This document shows positions 7,808 to 17,541 of a stretch of DNA of 64,000 bases, one piece after another. The notes beneath the pieces are model-generated. The model saw nothing but the letters and a program-made list of their open reading frames with translations. It searched no databases and was not told where the DNA came from. Each line of letters begins with the position of its first letter. Position 1 is the first letter of the stretch. Both the position numbers and the translations under genes were made by a program. Origin of the DNA: Oricola sp. Lineage in GTDB: Bacteria > Pseudomonadota > Alphaproteobacteria > Rhizobiales > Rhizobiaceae. The stretch covers positions 186,001 to 250,000 of the forward strand of contig NZ_JALEGV010000032.1 of assembly GCF_022763245.1 (NCBI RefSeq), read 5' to 3'.

Positions 7808-9099
7808 AGGGTTTTCTCGTCGCCGCGCCCCAATCGGGCTCGGGCAAGACGACGCTGACGCTCGGTCTGCTGCGCGCCTTTCGTGACCGCGGCGTGCCGC
7901 TTGCGCCCGCCAAGGCCGGTCCGGACTATATCGATCCCGCGTATCACACGTCTGCGGCCGGCGAGATCTGCATCAATCTCGATCCCTGGGCGATGCGGCC
8001 GGAACTGCTGCGCATGTTCGCGATCAACCATCGCACCGATGACAAGCTGTTGCTGGTCGAGGGCATGATGGGGCTGTTCGACGGCGCGGCGGACGGGGCG
8101 GGAACCCCGGCCGATCTCGCGGTGCTGCTCGGCCTGCCTGTCGTGCTTGTCGTCGATTGCGCCCGGATGAGCCAGTCCGTCGCGGCGCTGGTCTCGGGCT
8201 TCGCCAAGTTCCGCGCCAATCCCTCCATCGCGGGCGTCATTCTCAACCGCGTCGGCAGTTCGCGCCATGAAAGCCTGCTGCGCGATGCGCTGGACCCTGT
8301 GGGCCTGCCGGTGCTGGGCGCGGTCTACCAGGCCGACACGCTGACGCTGCCGTCCCGCCATCTGGGCCTCGTCCAGGCCGGCGAGCACGAGCATCTGGAG
8401 AGCTTCCTCAACGATGCGGCCTTCGCCGTTTCGGTGGGCGTCGATCTCGATGCGCTGGCCGCGCTGACGATCCGCTCCGGCATCAACTGGGGCGGATCCG
8501 TGCCTTACCTGCCTCCCTTCGGCCAGCGCCTGGCCGTGGCGCGCGACCAGGCGTTTGCCTTCTCCTATCCGCACCTCCTGAAGGGCTGGCGCAAGCAGGG
8601 TGCCGAAATCTCGTTCTTCTCGCCGCTGGCCGACGAAGCGCCGGCCGAGGACGCCGACTCGGTGTTCCTGCCCGGCGGCTATCCCGAACTGCATGCCGGC
8701 CGGATCGCCGGCGCGAGCCAGTTCATGGCCGGGTTGCGGAAAGCCGCGGAGGCTGGAAAGCAGGTCTATGGCGAATGCGGCGGCTACATGGTGCTCGGCG
8801 AGGGGCTCGTGGACGCGGAAGGGACACGCCACGAGATGGCCGGCCTGCTGCCGGTCGTCACCAGCTATGCCGAACGCCGGCGGCACCTGGGCTACCGGCG
8901 TCTCGCCCCGTTTTCCGCCGCGCCCTGGAACATGGCGCTGACCGCGCATGAATTTCACTATTCGACGCTGGTGTCGGAAGGCGAGGGGGAACGGCTTTTC
9001 GCCGTTCGGGACGCGCGCGGCGAGGATCACAAGGATGCAGGTCTGCGCCGGGGATCGGTGTGCGGCTCCTACATGCATGTGATCGACAGGGCGGCCTGA
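7804..9099 (+). CDS. cobB: Hydrogenobyrinic/cobyrinic acid a,c-diamide synthase
   Basis: The 431-residue ATP- and glutamine-dependent amidase adds amides to the a and c side chains of the corrin ring. The N-terminal P-loop ([15 protein letters not shown]) belongs to the DRTGG/BioD-like synthetase domain and the C-terminal third is a class I glutamine amidotransferase domain with the nucleophile in YGECGGYMVLGE and a late EFHYST block. It starts on the last bases of cobA and ends in TGATG with cobC. Confidence 0.94.
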   Translation: MKGFLVAAPQSGSGKTTLTLGLLRAFRDRGVPLAPAKAGPDYIDPAYHTSAAGEICINLDPWAMRPELLRMFAINHRTDDKLLLVEGMMGLFDGAADGAGTPADLAVLLGLPVVLVVDCARMSQSVAALVSGFAKFRANPSIAGVILNRVGSSRHESLLRDALDPVGLPVLGAVYQADTLTLPSRHLGLVQAGEHEHLESFLNDAAFAVSVGVDLDALAALTIRSGINWGGSVPYLPPFGQRLAVARDQAFAFSYPHLLKGWRKQGAEISFFSPLADEAPAEDADSVFLPGGYPELHAGRIAGASQFMAGLRKAAEAGKQVYGECGGYMVLGEGLVDAEGTRHEMAGLLPVVTSYAERRRHLGYRRLAPFSAAPWNMALTAHEFHYSTLVSEGEGERLFAVRDARGEDHKDAGLRRGSVCGSYMHVIDRAA

Positions 9100-10115
9100 T
9101 GCAGTCGATCCGGCATGGCGGCGCGCTCGATCGCGCCATCGCGCAGCATGGCGGCGAACGGGGCGACTGGCTGGACCTCTCCACCGGCATCAACCCGGTG
9201 GCATGGAAGGTGCCGGAGATGGGGCCGGATGTCTGGCAGCGCCTGCCGGACGAGGCGCTGATGCGCGATTGTCTCGATGCGGCGCGCGCCTGTTACGGTG
9301 TCCCGTACGGAGCGGCGATCGTGGCCGCGCCCGGCACGCAGGCGATCATCCAGTGGCTGCCGATCCTGTTCAACCATCTCGACCGAGTCGCCATCGTCTC
9401 GCCGACCTATGGCGAATATCAGCAGGTGTTCCGGATGACGGGTGTCGCCATCGACACGCCGTCGGCATGGCCCGCAGATCCCGAGAGCGTCGATCTCCTC
9501 GTCGCCGGGCAGCCGAACAATCCCGACGGGCGCATCTGGCCGAAGGAGGCCGTCGCACCCTTCACGCAAGGGCGAAAGGTCGCGGTCATCGACGAGGCCT
9601 TCGCCGATGTTGCGCCTGATGTGTCGCTCGTCGGTGAGACCGGGGGGCCGGGGCTGCTGGTGCTGCGCTCCTTCGGCAAGTTCTTCGGCCTGGCGGGGCT
9701 TCGGCTCGGTTTCGCCATCGGCGATCCCGACGTCATCGAGGCGCTCTCCGGCATGATCGGTCCGTGGGCGGTCTCCGGGCCGGCGCTCGCGATCGGCGCA
9801 CAGGCGCTGCGGGACGAGGCCTGGATCGCCGCCACCCGCGCGCGGCTCGCCGACGACAGCGCGCGATTGGCTGCGGTGCTCGAGACCCGGGGTTTCGAGG
9901 TCGTCGGGCGCACGGACCTTTTCGTCACTGCGACCCACGCGGAGGCGCATGGCATCGCCGACGCGCTTGCGGGTCGGCACATTCTGACACGAGTGTTCGA
10001 TCACGACACAGCCCTGATCCGGTTTGGCTTGCCGGCCGACGAGGACGGGCTAGCGCGACTCGATTCCGCTCTTGCCGTTGTCGGTTCGCGGGTGCACAAC
10101 ACCCCAAAATGTTAG
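9099..10115 (+). CDS. cobC: L-threonine-O-3-phosphate decarboxylase
   Basis: A 338-residue PLP enzyme of the class I/II aminotransferase fold that makes (R)-1-aminopropan-2-ol phosphate for the nucleotide loop of cobalamin. LDLSTGINPVAW near the N-terminus is typical of CobC/CobD decarboxylases. GQPNNPDGR and VLRSFGKFFGLAGLRLGF (containing the PLP lysine) complete the active site. The ATG at 9099 shares a base with the cobB stop; a longer start at 9060 lies inside cobB and was rejected. The stop lies inside the next gene. Confidence 0.92.
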   Translation: MQSIRHGGALDRAIAQHGGERGDWLDLSTGINPVAWKVPEMGPDVWQRLPDEALMRDCLDAARACYGVPYGAAIVAAPGTQAIIQWLPILFNHLDRVAIVSPTYGEYQQVFRMTGVAIDTPSAWPADPESVDLLVAGQPNNPDGRIWPKEAVAPFTQGRKVAVIDEAFADVAPDVSLVGETGGPGLLVLRSFGKFFGLAGLRLGFAIGDPDVIEALSGMIGPWAVSGPALAIGAQALRDEAWIAATRARLADDSARLAAVLETRGFEVVGRTDLFVTATHAEAHGIADALAGRHILTRVFDHDTALIRFGLPADEDGLARLDSALAVVGSRVHNTPKC

Positions 10116-11086
10116 AAGTCAGCAGCCTCGCGATCCTCATCGGCGCCCTTGTCCTCGACCGGCTGATCGGCGATCCCGAGCGGGTCTGGAAGATCGTGCC
10201 CCATCCCGTCGCGGGTTTCGGCGCGCTGATCGCGATCTTCGACCGGCATTTCAACCGCCAGCAGGACACGGGCGCGGCGCGGGCGCGGGCCGGGACGCTG
10301 GTTCTCGCATTGCTCCTGCTGTTCGTCGCCGTGATCGGCCGCTGGCTGGAAATCGCCTTCGACTGGATCGGGCCCGTCGGAATGGCTCTCGAGGCCGTCG
10401 TCGTTGCGGTCTTCCTGGCGCAAAAGTCTCTGGCCGATCATGTCGAGCAGGTTCAGGACGGGCTGCGCGACGGGGGGATCGAGGGCGGCAGGGCGGCCGT
10501 GTCGCGGATCGTCGGGCGCGATCCGGAGACGCTGGACGAATCCGGCGTCGCGCGCGCGGCCATCGAGAGCCTTGCCGAGAACGCCTCCGACGGCGTGATC
10601 GCGCCGGCCTTCTGGTATGCGCTGTTCGGCCTGCCGGGCCTGCTGGCCTACAAGCTGCTCAACACCGCCGATTCCATGATCGGACATCGCAACGCGCGCT
10701 ATCTCGAATTCGGACGGGCCGCCGCGCGGCTGGACGACGTCGCCAACTGGATTCCCGCCCGTCTGACCGGCCTCATGATCCTCTTCGCCACGCTCACCGT
10801 GAAGGGTTTCAGGCAGGCGCGCCGCGTCGTGGTCGTGCTGTTTCGCGATTCAGGCAAGCATCGCTCGCCCAATGCGGGCTGGCCCGAAAGCGCGATGGCC
10901 GCGGCGGTTGGCGTCGCTCTTTCCGGGCCGCGCAGCTACGAGGGCCAGATGACGGAAGACCCCTATCTGAATGTAGGCGGGCGGCATTTCGTTGATGGCA
11001 AGGACATCGCGACTGCCATCGCGGTGTTCTGGCGCACGATGAGCGTGTTCATGGTGCTGGTCGCGGTCTGCGCGGTGCTGCGCTAA
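10109..11086 (+). CDS. cbiB: Adenosylcobinamide-phosphate synthase
   Basis: A 325-residue integral membrane enzyme (cbiB, called cobD in the aerobic nomenclature) that attaches aminopropanol phosphate to adenosylcobyric acid. LDRLIGDPERVWKIVPHPVAGFG at the N-terminus, ESLAENASDGVIAPAFWYA and YKLLNTADSMIGHRN are family hallmarks, with several hydrophobic helices between. The ATG at 10109 overlaps the end of cobC by 7 bases. It ends convergently on the ABC transporter ATPase gene with a 4-base overlap and is the last gene of the rightward cobalamin operon. Confidence 0.92.
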   Translation: MLEVSSLAILIGALVLDRLIGDPERVWKIVPHPVAGFGALIAIFDRHFNRQQDTGAARARAGTLVLALLLLFVAVIGRWLEIAFDWIGPVGMALEAVVVAVFLAQKSLADHVEQVQDGLRDGGIEGGRAAVSRIVGRDPETLDESGVARAAIESLAENASDGVIAPAFWYALFGLPGLLAYKLLNTADSMIGHRNARYLEFGRAAARLDDVANWIPARLTGLMILFATLTVKGFRQARRVVVVLFRDSGKHRSPNAGWPESAMAAAVGVALSGPRSYEGQMTEDPYLNVGGRHFVDGKDIATAIAVFWRTMSVFMVLVAVCAVLR

Positions 11087-12708
11087 CGCGCCATGCGTTT
11101 CGCGATTGCGCGTTCCAGGTCCGGCGCGGCCGCGATGAGCCGTCGGGTCACCTCGTCTTGCGGATTGTCCAGAACCTCGCCGGTTCGGCCGGTCTCCACG
11201 ATCTTGCCGTGGTCCATCACCATGACGTCGTGGGTAATGGCGCGCGCGACCGTCAGATCGTGGGTGATGAACAGGAAGGCGAGGCCGAGATCGTCGTTCA
11301 GCCTGGCGAAGAGGTCGAGGATCTGGGCGCGGATCGAGACGTCGAGGGCCGAGACCGGTTCGTCGGCGACGACGAGCTTCGGACGCGTGATGATCGCCCG
11401 GGCGATGGCCAGCCGCTGGCGTTGGCCGCCGGAGAATTCGTGCGGATATTTCCTGGCGTCGTCGGGTTGCATGCCGACCTCGAGCAGCGCTGCCGCGATG
11501 CGCTCACGCCGTTCCGGACGGGTGAGCCGCCTTTCCGACAGATGCAGCGGTTCGGCGACGGAGTGGCCGATCTTCTTACGGGGGTCGAAGGAGCCGTAGG
11601 GATCCTGGAAGACCACCTGCATCTCGCGGCGCGCAGGCTGCAACGCGCTCTCGCCGAGCGAGGAGATCGGCATGCCGTCGAAGCGGATCGCGCCCGCTGT
11701 CGGCTTGTCGAGGGCGAGGACCATGCGGGCCAGCGTGGACTTGCCGCAGCCCGACTGGCCGACAAGGGCGACCGAATGGCCGGAGGCGATGGAAAACGTC
11801 ACGCCGTCGACGGCGCGCACGGCCTCGCCGCGTGAGAACAGGCCGGTGCGATGCCCGCGGAAATGGCGCGAGACGTCGATGACCTCGAGCAGGGGGCGGT
11901 CGCCGTTCGGCGGCGTTCCCGCGTTCGACCAGGCGGGGACGTGGGTCGAGGCTTCAGCGAGCTGGCGCGTGTAGGGATGGCGCTGCTCGGTCAGCACCTT
12001 GGCCGTTTCGCCCGCCTCCTGGACGGCGCCTTCGCGCAGGATGGTGATCCGGTCGGCCATGTCGGCGACGACGCCGAGATCGTGGCTGATCAGGATGAGG
12101 CCCATGTCGTCTTCGGCGACGAGGCTGCGCAGCAGGTCGAGGATCTGCGCCTGCAGCACGACGTCGAGCGCGGTGGTCGGCTCGTCGGCGATCAGCAGCC
12201 GGGGATGGAGCGCGCAGGCGATGGCGATGACGACGCGCTGACGTTGCCCGCCGGAGAGTTCGTGCGGGTAGCGGGAGAGGGGAAAACGGCTTTCGGGAAG
12301 GCCGACCCGGTCGAGCATGGCGCGGGTCCGGTCTTCCGCCTCGGCCCGGCCGACGCGGCGGTGCAGGCGAATGCCTTCCGCCACCTGCTCCCCGATGGTC
12401 TTGACCGGGTTGAGCGCGGTCATCGGTTCCTGGAACACCATGCCGATTTCGTCGCCGCGAAGATCGCACATCCGGGTTTCGTCGGCGGCCAGAAGGTCAT
12501 TTCCGGCGAAGCGGATGCTGCCCGTCACGCTCGCCGCATGCGGCAGCAGGCGCATCACGGCATGGGCGGTCATCGACTTGCCGGAGCCGGATTCGCCGAC
12601 AAGGCCGACGATCTCGCCGGCATGGACGGTCAGGTCGACGCCCTTGAGAATACGGTGCCGGCCGATGGCGAGCGACAGGCCTTCGATGTCGAGGACGGGT
12701 TCGCTCAT
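11083..12708 (-). CDS. Peptide-type ABC importer ATPase, two fused nucleotide-binding domains
   Basis: The 541-residue protein fuses the two ATPases that are separate (DppD and DppF) in classical dipeptide importers. Domain 1 has Walker A GESGSGKS and signature LSGGQRQR; domain 2 has Walker A GQSGCGKS and signature FSGGQRQR. Each is followed by a DEP(T/V) Walker B. Both halves end in the OppD/OppF-like region. It is the last gene of the operon; the ATG at 12708 overlaps the stop of the permease gene (ATGA). It drives uptake of peptides or a similar solute through the two permeases next to it. Confidence 0.9.
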   Translation of the reverse strand: MSEPVLDIEGLSLAIGRHRILKGVDLTVHAGEIVGLVGESGSGKSMTAHAVMRLLPHAASVTGSIRFAGNDLLAADETRMCDLRGDEIGMVFQEPMTALNPVKTIGEQVAEGIRLHRRVGRAEAEDRTRAMLDRVGLPESRFPLSRYPHELSGGQRQRVVIAIACALHPRLLIADEPTTALDVVLQAQILDLLRSLVAEDDMGLILISHDLGVVADMADRITILREGAVQEAGETAKVLTEQRHPYTRQLAEASTHVPAWSNAGTPPNGDRPLLEVIDVSRHFRGHRTGLFSRGEAVRAVDGVTFSIASGHSVALVGQSGCGKSTLARMVLALDKPTAGAIRFDGMPISSLGESALQPARREMQVVFQDPYGSFDPRKKIGHSVAEPLHLSERRLTRPERRERIAAALLEVGMQPDDARKYPHEFSGGQRQRLAIARAIITRPKLVVADEPVSALDVSIRAQILDLFARLNDDLGLAFLFITHDLTVARAITHDVMVMDHGKIVETGRTGEVLDNPQDEVTRRLIAAAPDLERAIAKRMAR

Positions 12709-13580
12709 CGTTGCCGCCGCAATCTCGGGTCGAGAACGTCGCGCAGCCCGTCGCCCAGGAGGTTGAGGCCGAGCACGGTGACGATGATGGCGAGGCCGGG
12801 CACGATGGCCATGTGCGGGGCGATCGCCATCATGGTCTGGGCCTCGAACAGCATGCGCCCCCAACTTGGCGCCGGCGGCTGCGTGCCGAGGCCGACATAG
12901 GAGAGGCCGGCTTCGGCCAGGATTCCGAGCGAAAACTGGATAGTGCCCTGCACGAGCAGCAGGTTGGCGATGTTCGGCAGGATGTGCTGCAGCGTGATGA
13001 GGCCCGCGCCCTTGCCGCTGGCGCGTGCCGCGAGGATGAATTCGCGCGGCCAGAGGGCGAGTGCCGCACCGCGCGCGACGCGGGCGAAGACGGGCACGTT
13101 GAAGATGCCGATCGCGATGATCGCGTTGACCGCGCCGGGCCCGAAAATCGCCGTGATCATGACCGCCGACAGCAATGCCGGAAAGGCGAAGACGATGTCG
13201 GAGGCGCGCATCAGGACTTCGTCGGTGAGGCCGCGCCGGGCGGCCGCGAAGGTGCCCAGCGGAACGCCCAGCGCCATGCCGATGCCGACGGCGATCAAGG
13301 CCACGGCGATGGAGTTGCGCGAACCGACCATCGTCATCGACAGGATGTCGCGGCCGAAGTGATCGGTGCCGAACCAGTGGGCGGAAGAGGGCGCCTGCAG
13401 GCGATCGGCGATCACCAGCTTGGTCACGTCATAGGGCGTCCAGACGAAGGAGACGAGCGCCACGGCGACGACGAAGAGCGTGATCGTCGCGCCGGCGAGG
13501 AAGGAGCGGTTGCCCAGCGCCTTGCGCAGGAAGTGGCGCCAGTCCTCGTGCTCGGTCGCGATGAGTTCGCCCTGCGCCAT
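12705..13580 (-). CDS. Peptide-type ABC importer permease, DppC-like
   Basis: A 291-residue inner-membrane subunit with about six membrane segments. It has the DppC N-terminal OppC_N region (FLAGATITLFVVAVALVSF), the HWFGTDHFGRDILSM segment characteristic of the subfamily, and an ATPase-coupling loop around AARASGKGAGLITLQHILPN. Its start lies one base after the stop of the DppB-like gene, and its stop overlaps the ATPase start, so the three are one operon. Confidence 0.9.
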   Translation of the reverse strand: MAQGELIATEHEDWRHFLRKALGNRSFLAGATITLFVVAVALVSFVWTPYDVTKLVIADRLQAPSSAHWFGTDHFGRDILSMTMVGSRNSIAVALIAVGIGMALGVPLGTFAAARRGLTDEVLMRASDIVFAFPALLSAVMITAIFGPGAVNAIIAIGIFNVPVFARVARGAALALWPREFILAARASGKGAGLITLQHILPNIANLLLVQGTIQFSLGILAEAGLSYVGLGTQPPAPSWGRMLFEAQTMMAIAPHMAIVPGLAIIVTVLGLNLLGDGLRDVLDPRLRRQR

Positions 13581-13581
13581 G

Positions 13582-14526
13582 TCAGCGGCGTCTCAGGCGC
13601 GGATCGGCCCAGGCATAGGCGAGATCGACGAGGAAGTTGACGATGACGACCGTGGCGACGAGCAGGACGACGACGCTTTCGACGACGATCAGGTCGCGCT
13701 GGGTGATCGCCTGGAAGACCAGGCGGCCGAGGCCCGGCAGGTAGAACACGTTCTCGATGATGATGGTGCCGGCGAGCAGGAATGAGAATTGCAGGCCGAG
13801 GATCGTGAGCACCGGGATCAGGGCGTTGCGCAGCGCATGACGACGCAGCACGAGCCCGGACGGCAGCCCCTTGGCCCGCGCGGTGCGGATATAGTCCTCG
13901 CCGAGGACATCGAGCAGCGCCGAGCGGGTGACGCGCGACAGGATCGCGGCCTGCGGCAAGGCGAGCGCGATCGCCGGCAAGATCAAAGCGGAGAGCGCCG
14001 GCCACACGCCGCCCTGCCAGCCCGGAAAGCCGCCTGCGGGCACGAGGCGCAACGTGATTGCGAAGAGGTAGACCAGCAGGATGGCGAACCAGAAATTGGG
14101 AATGGCGATGCCGAGCTGGGTCGCCGCCATGACGCCGGTGTCGGCGGCGGTGCCGCGCCGGGCCGCGGAGAACACGCCGACAGGGATGGCGATCGCCGTC
14201 GACAGCACCAGCGCCATCGCCGCCAGCGGCAGCGAGACGACGAGCCGCTCGCGGACCAGGTCTATCACCGGCACCGCATAGGTGTAGGACCGGCCGAAAT
14301 CGCCCGTCAGCATGCCGCCGATCCAGGCGACGTAGCGGACCGCGACGGACTGGTCGAGGCCCATCTGCTGGCGCAGCGCCTGCACCGCGTCCTCGGTCGC
14401 GTTCATGCCGAGCATCAACCGGGCGGGATCGCCGGGCACGATCTCCAGAACCGCGAAGACGATCGCGCTCGCCGCGACAAGCGTGATCAGGACGATGAGG
14501 CTGCGGCGGAGCGCGTAGGACAGCAT
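13582..14526 (-). CDS. Peptide-type ABC importer permease, DppB-like
   Basis: A 314-residue inner-membrane subunit with six membrane segments. The N-terminus (ALRRSLIVLITLVAASAIVFAVLEIVPGDPARLMLG) is the DppB/GsiC hallmark, and RTARAKGLPSGLVLRRHALRNALIP is the ATPase-coupling EAA-type loop. It pairs with the DppC-like subunit encoded one base downstream. A strong stem-loop lies upstream, between it and the binding-protein gene. Confidence 0.9.
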   Translation of the reverse strand: MLSYALRRSLIVLITLVAASAIVFAVLEIVPGDPARLMLGMNATEDAVQALRQQMGLDQSVAVRYVAWIGGMLTGDFGRSYTYAVPVIDLVRERLVVSLPLAAMALVLSTAIAIPVGVFSAARRGTAADTGVMAATQLGIAIPNFWFAILLVYLFAITLRLVPAGGFPGWQGGVWPALSALILPAIALALPQAAILSRVTRSALLDVLGEDYIRTARAKGLPSGLVLRRHALRNALIPVLTILGLQFSFLLAGTIIIENVFYLPGLGRLVFQAITQRDLIVVESVVVLLVATVVIVNFLVDLAYAWADPRLRRR

Positions 14527-14561
14527 GGAGGTGGTTTACCCGCCGGGACGCGGAAGAAGAA

Positions 14562-14582
14562 GGCGGGCCTGACCGGCCCGCC
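14562..14582 (-). terminator. Intercistronic stem-loop between binding protein and permease genes
   Basis: GGCGGGCC and GGCCCGCC form a perfect 8-bp stem with a 5-base loop. It sits in the 74-base gap after the binding-protein stop. With no T-run it is more likely an mRNA-stabilising or partial-termination hairpin, which would favour high expression of the binding protein over the membrane subunits. Confidence 0.55.
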
Positions 14583-14600
14583 GCAATGCCGGCCGGAGGG

Positions 14601-16085
14601 TCAGTCCGCCCAATAGGCGTCGGTCAGGTCGTCGGCCTGGATGGGCATGTTGTGCCACAGCCCCTGCAATTTGGCGTCCCAGATCCCGATCTTGGGAAGC
14701 TCGAACAGGAAGCCGTTCACCGCATCCGCGCTGATGATCTCCTGCGCCTTGCGCAGCAATTCGGAGCGCTTGTCCTCGTCGGCGGTGACGTCCAGTTCGG
14801 CCATGACCTGCTTCAGTTCATCGCTGTGGTAGTCGAAATAGTAGTCGTCGCGCACATAGATGCCGATGTCATTCGGCTCTGTGTGGGAGACGATGGTCAG
14901 GTCGTAATCCTTCGCCTTGAACACCTGGTCGAGCCATTGCGCCCATTCCACCGGGATGATCTCCAGGTTGATGCCGACCTCGCGCAGCTGTGCCGCGATG
15001 ATCTCGCCGCCGCGCCGCGCATAGGTCGGAGGCGGCAGTTTGAGCGTCGCCTCGAAGCCGTCCGGATAGCCGGCTTCCGCCAGCAGTTCCTTCGATTTCG
15101 CCGGATCGTAGGGATAGAGCTCGACGAGTTCGACATAGGCCGGATTGTGGGGCGCGAAATGCGTGCCGATGGGGGTGCCGAAGCCGAACATCGCGCCGTC
15201 GATGATCGCCTGACGGTCGAGGGCGTGGGCGATCGCCTGGCGCACCCGCACGTCGTCGAAAGGCGGCTTGCCGTTGTTGGTCGACAGGATCGTCTCGCCC
15301 TCGGTCGAGCCGATCACGACGGTGAAGCGCGGATCGTTCTCGAACTGGATGACGGCCTCGGGCGCCGGGAAGGCAGGGAAGGCCTGGATGTCGCCGGCCA
15401 GCAGAGCCGCCGTCGCGGCGGCGGGGTCGGAAATGACGCGGAAGACGGCCTTGTCGAGGGCCACCGGCTCGCCCCAGTAATCCGGGTTCTTGACGAGCGT
15501 CACTGCCGAGCCCTTGGCCCAGCTGTCGAATTTGAACGGGCCGGTGCCGATGGGCTTCTCCTTGTTGGTGTCGGCGGATTCCGGTGCGACGATCACGGCG
15601 TCGCCCCAGCCCATATTGTACAGGAAGCTGCCCTGCGGGTGGCTGAGGGTGACCTTGACCGTCAGGTCGTCGACGGCCTCGACGCTTTCGATGGCCGAGA
15701 ACAGGGCGGTCTGCGCATTGGTCGAGCCCTCGGCGCGCGCGCGGTCGTAGGAGAAGACGACGTCGCCGGCATCGAGAGCGGTGCCGTCGTGGAAGAGGAC
15801 GCCGTCATGCAGCTTGAAGGTGTAGACCAGCCCGTCATCGGAGATCCTCCAGCTCTCGGCGAGCGAAGCCGCGACCGCGCCGTTGGACGTGATGCGTGTC
15901 AGGCCCTGGAAGATGTTGGCGTAGGTCACGTCGTCGATCGCCCCGGCCGCGCCGGCGGTCGGATCGAGATGCGGCGGTTCAAGCTGGATGGCGAGGGTGA
16001 GGTCCGTGCGCGCGGCGAGCGCGGAGGTCGTCAGCGCGAATGCGAGTGCCGTGCCGGCAAGAATGGATTTGCATGTGAACGTCAT
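14601..16085 (-). CDS. Peptide-type ABC importer solute-binding protein
   Basis: A 494-residue periplasmic protein of solute-binding family 5. Residues 1-24 (MTFTCKSILAGTALAFALTT...ALA) form a Sec signal peptide. LAIQLEPPHLDPTAGAA and the downstream FKLHDGVLFHDGTALDAGDVVFSYDR block are the family signature. It captures the substrate for the DppBC-like permease and fused ATPase encoded after it. The ATG at 16085 follows GGGAGG; a start at 16151 would add a non-signal leader and was rejected. Substrate identity is unknown; the M20 peptidase upstream suggests a peptide or N-acyl amino acid. Confidence 0.9.
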   Translation of the reverse strand: MTFTCKSILAGTALAFALTTSALAARTDLTLAIQLEPPHLDPTAGAAGAIDDVTYANIFQGLTRITSNGAVAASLAESWRISDDGLVYTFKLHDGVLFHDGTALDAGDVVFSYDRARAEGSTNAQTALFSAIESVEAVDDLTVKVTLSHPQGSFLYNMGWGDAVIVAPESADTNKEKPIGTGPFKFDSWAKGSAVTLVKNPDYWGEPVALDKAVFRVISDPAAATAALLAGDIQAFPAFPAPEAVIQFENDPRFTVVIGSTEGETILSTNNGKPPFDDVRVRQAIAHALDRQAIIDGAMFGFGTPIGTHFAPHNPAYVELVELYPYDPAKSKELLAEAGYPDGFEATLKLPPPTYARRGGEIIAAQLREVGINLEIIPVEWAQWLDQVFKAKDYDLTIVSHTEPNDIGIYVRDDYYFDYHSDELKQVMAELDVTADEDKRSELLRKAQEIISADAVNGFLFELPKIGIWDAKLQGLWHNMPIQADDLTDAYWAD

Positions 16086-16113
16086 TGCGAGCCTCCCGAG
16101 TGTCGTTCGCAAA

Positions 16114-16141
16114 GTTATACAGGACCGGAGGGGCTTGTCAG
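16114..16141 (-). promoter_or_regulatory. Predicted sigma-70-type promoter of the ABC importer operon
   Basis: Reading leftward, CTGACA is followed after 16 bases by TATAAC. The expected start is about 20 bases before the ribosome site of the binding-protein gene. This suggests the importer is expressed from its own promoter and not only by read-through from the peptidase gene. Confidence 0.5.
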
Positions 16142-16150
16142 CACAGATCA

Positions 16151-16166
16151 TGCAGCAAATGCTGCA
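16151..16166. promoter_or_regulatory. Perfect 16-bp palindrome upstream of the importer promoter
   Basis: TGCAGCA, two bases, then TGCTGCA. It lies 9 bases upstream of the predicted -35 box, a normal place for an activator site. No regulator gene adjoins it, so its binding protein is unknown. Confidence 0.45.
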
Positions 16167-16197
16167 CTGCGATACCGTGCGGTTTCGGCGCGGGGCG

Positions 16198-17469
16198 TCA
16201 GGGCCGTTCGGCGAAGAGCAGGTCCTCGAGCGCCAGCGCCATGACCTGCGCGGACTGGATCATGTCGTCGATGCCGACCCATTCGTCCGGGCGGTGGGCG
16301 AGATCGAGGATGCCGGGGCCGTAGGCGACGCAGTCGTAGAGATGGCCGAGGCGGGCGATGTGCTTCTGGTCGTAGGTGCCGGGCGAGATCACGTAATCCG
16401 GCTCGCGGTCGAAGATTTCGCGGATGCCGTGGGCGACGGCGCTGGCGACCGGGGCGTCCTTCTCCGTCATCAGGGGCATCACCTCCATGATGTCGCGGAT
16501 CGCGTAGTCGAATTTCGGCCTGCTTGCCTTCAGGTCGTCGAGAATGCTCACGACCTCGCCCTTGACGTCGGCGATCGCCTCTTCGAGCAGGAAGCGGCGG
16601 TCGATGGTCAGCTTGCAGGAATCCGGCACGTTGGGCGAGGGCAGGCCGGTGAAGTCGTCGGTCTGGCCGCCATGGATGGCGTTGATGTTCAGGGTGGAAC
16701 GGCGCGCGCCCTCCGGCACCACCGGCATGCGCGTCTCTTTCAGGTCGAGCGCGGGAAAGAGTTTTTCCTCGAAGGCGGCCAGTAGCGCGCCCATGTGGCG
16801 CACGGCGCAGTCGCCAAGGAACGGCATGGAGCCATGCGCGATCTCGCCCCTGGTCTCGATCTCCGCCCACCAGACACCGCGATGGCCGAGACAGACGCGG
16901 TCCTTGTTCAGCGGCTCCGGGATGATGACGTGATCGACCCGGGGCCTTGAGAAATAGCCCCTGCCGGCGAGATAGGCGACGCCGCCGAAGCCGCCGGACT
17001 CTTCGTCCACGGTGCCGGAGATCTCGATGGCGCCCGGAAAATCCGGGCGATGCTCCAGAAACGCCTCGACCGCGACGATCGAGGCGGCGAGGCCGCCCTT
17101 CATGTCACAGGCGCCGCGCCCGTAGACGCGCCCGTCTCGGACCACGCCCCCGAACGGATCGACCGTCCAGCCTTCGCCGGCATCGACCACGTCGATATGG
17201 GAGTTGAAGTGGACGCAGGGACCCGGGCGGGGGCCCTCGCGGCGGGCGATGACGTTGACGCGCGGATACCGGTCGGTGTCGCCGGGTGTGCCTTCGCCGC
17301 GAACATATTCGATCTCGAAACCCGATCCGGCCAGGCGCTCGCCGACATAGCGCGCGCAGGGCTCGTAGGCCTCGCCGGGCGGGTTGACGGTCGGAAAGCG
17401 AATGAGATCGCGGGTGAGGGAGACGAGATCGTCCTGCCGCGCGGCGATCGATTCCAGCATCGGGTCCAT
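16198..17469 (-). CDS. M20-family metallopeptidase, ArgE/DapE type
   Basis: A 423-residue di-zinc amidohydrolase. The N-terminus has LTRDLIRFPTVNPPGE. HFNSHIDVVDAGEGWTVDPFGG supplies the first metal His and Asp. GRGACDMKGGLAASIVAVEAF carries the bridging Asp, and TVDEESGGFGG supplies the catalytic Glu pair. Such enzymes deacylate N-acyl amino acids or split dipeptides. It lies upstream of a peptide-type ABC importer on the same strand, so it may process the imported compound in the cytoplasm. No signal peptide is seen. Confidence 0.85.
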   Translation of the reverse strand: MDPMLESIAARQDDLVSLTRDLIRFPTVNPPGEAYEPCARYVGERLAGSGFEIEYVRGEGTPGDTDRYPRVNVIARREGPRPGPCVHFNSHIDVVDAGEGWTVDPFGGVVRDGRVYGRGACDMKGGLAASIVAVEAFLEHRPDFPGAIEISGTVDEESGGFGGVAYLAGRGYFSRPRVDHVIIPEPLNKDRVCLGHRGVWWAEIETRGEIAHGSMPFLGDCAVRHMGALLAAFEEKLFPALDLKETRMPVVPEGARRSTLNINAIHGGQTDDFTGLPSPNVPDSCKLTIDRRFLLEEAIADVKGEVVSILDDLKASRPKFDYAIRDIMEVMPLMTEKDAPVASAVAHGIREIFDREPDYVISPGTYDQKHIARLGHLYDCVAYGPGILDLAHRPDEWVGIDDMIQSAQVMALALEDLLFAERP

Positions 17470-17541
17470 GCGGTCATTGATGACCAGATTCGCCGGGCGG
17501 GCAAGTGCGGCGCGAATGTGACATATCGCACATCACTCAAA

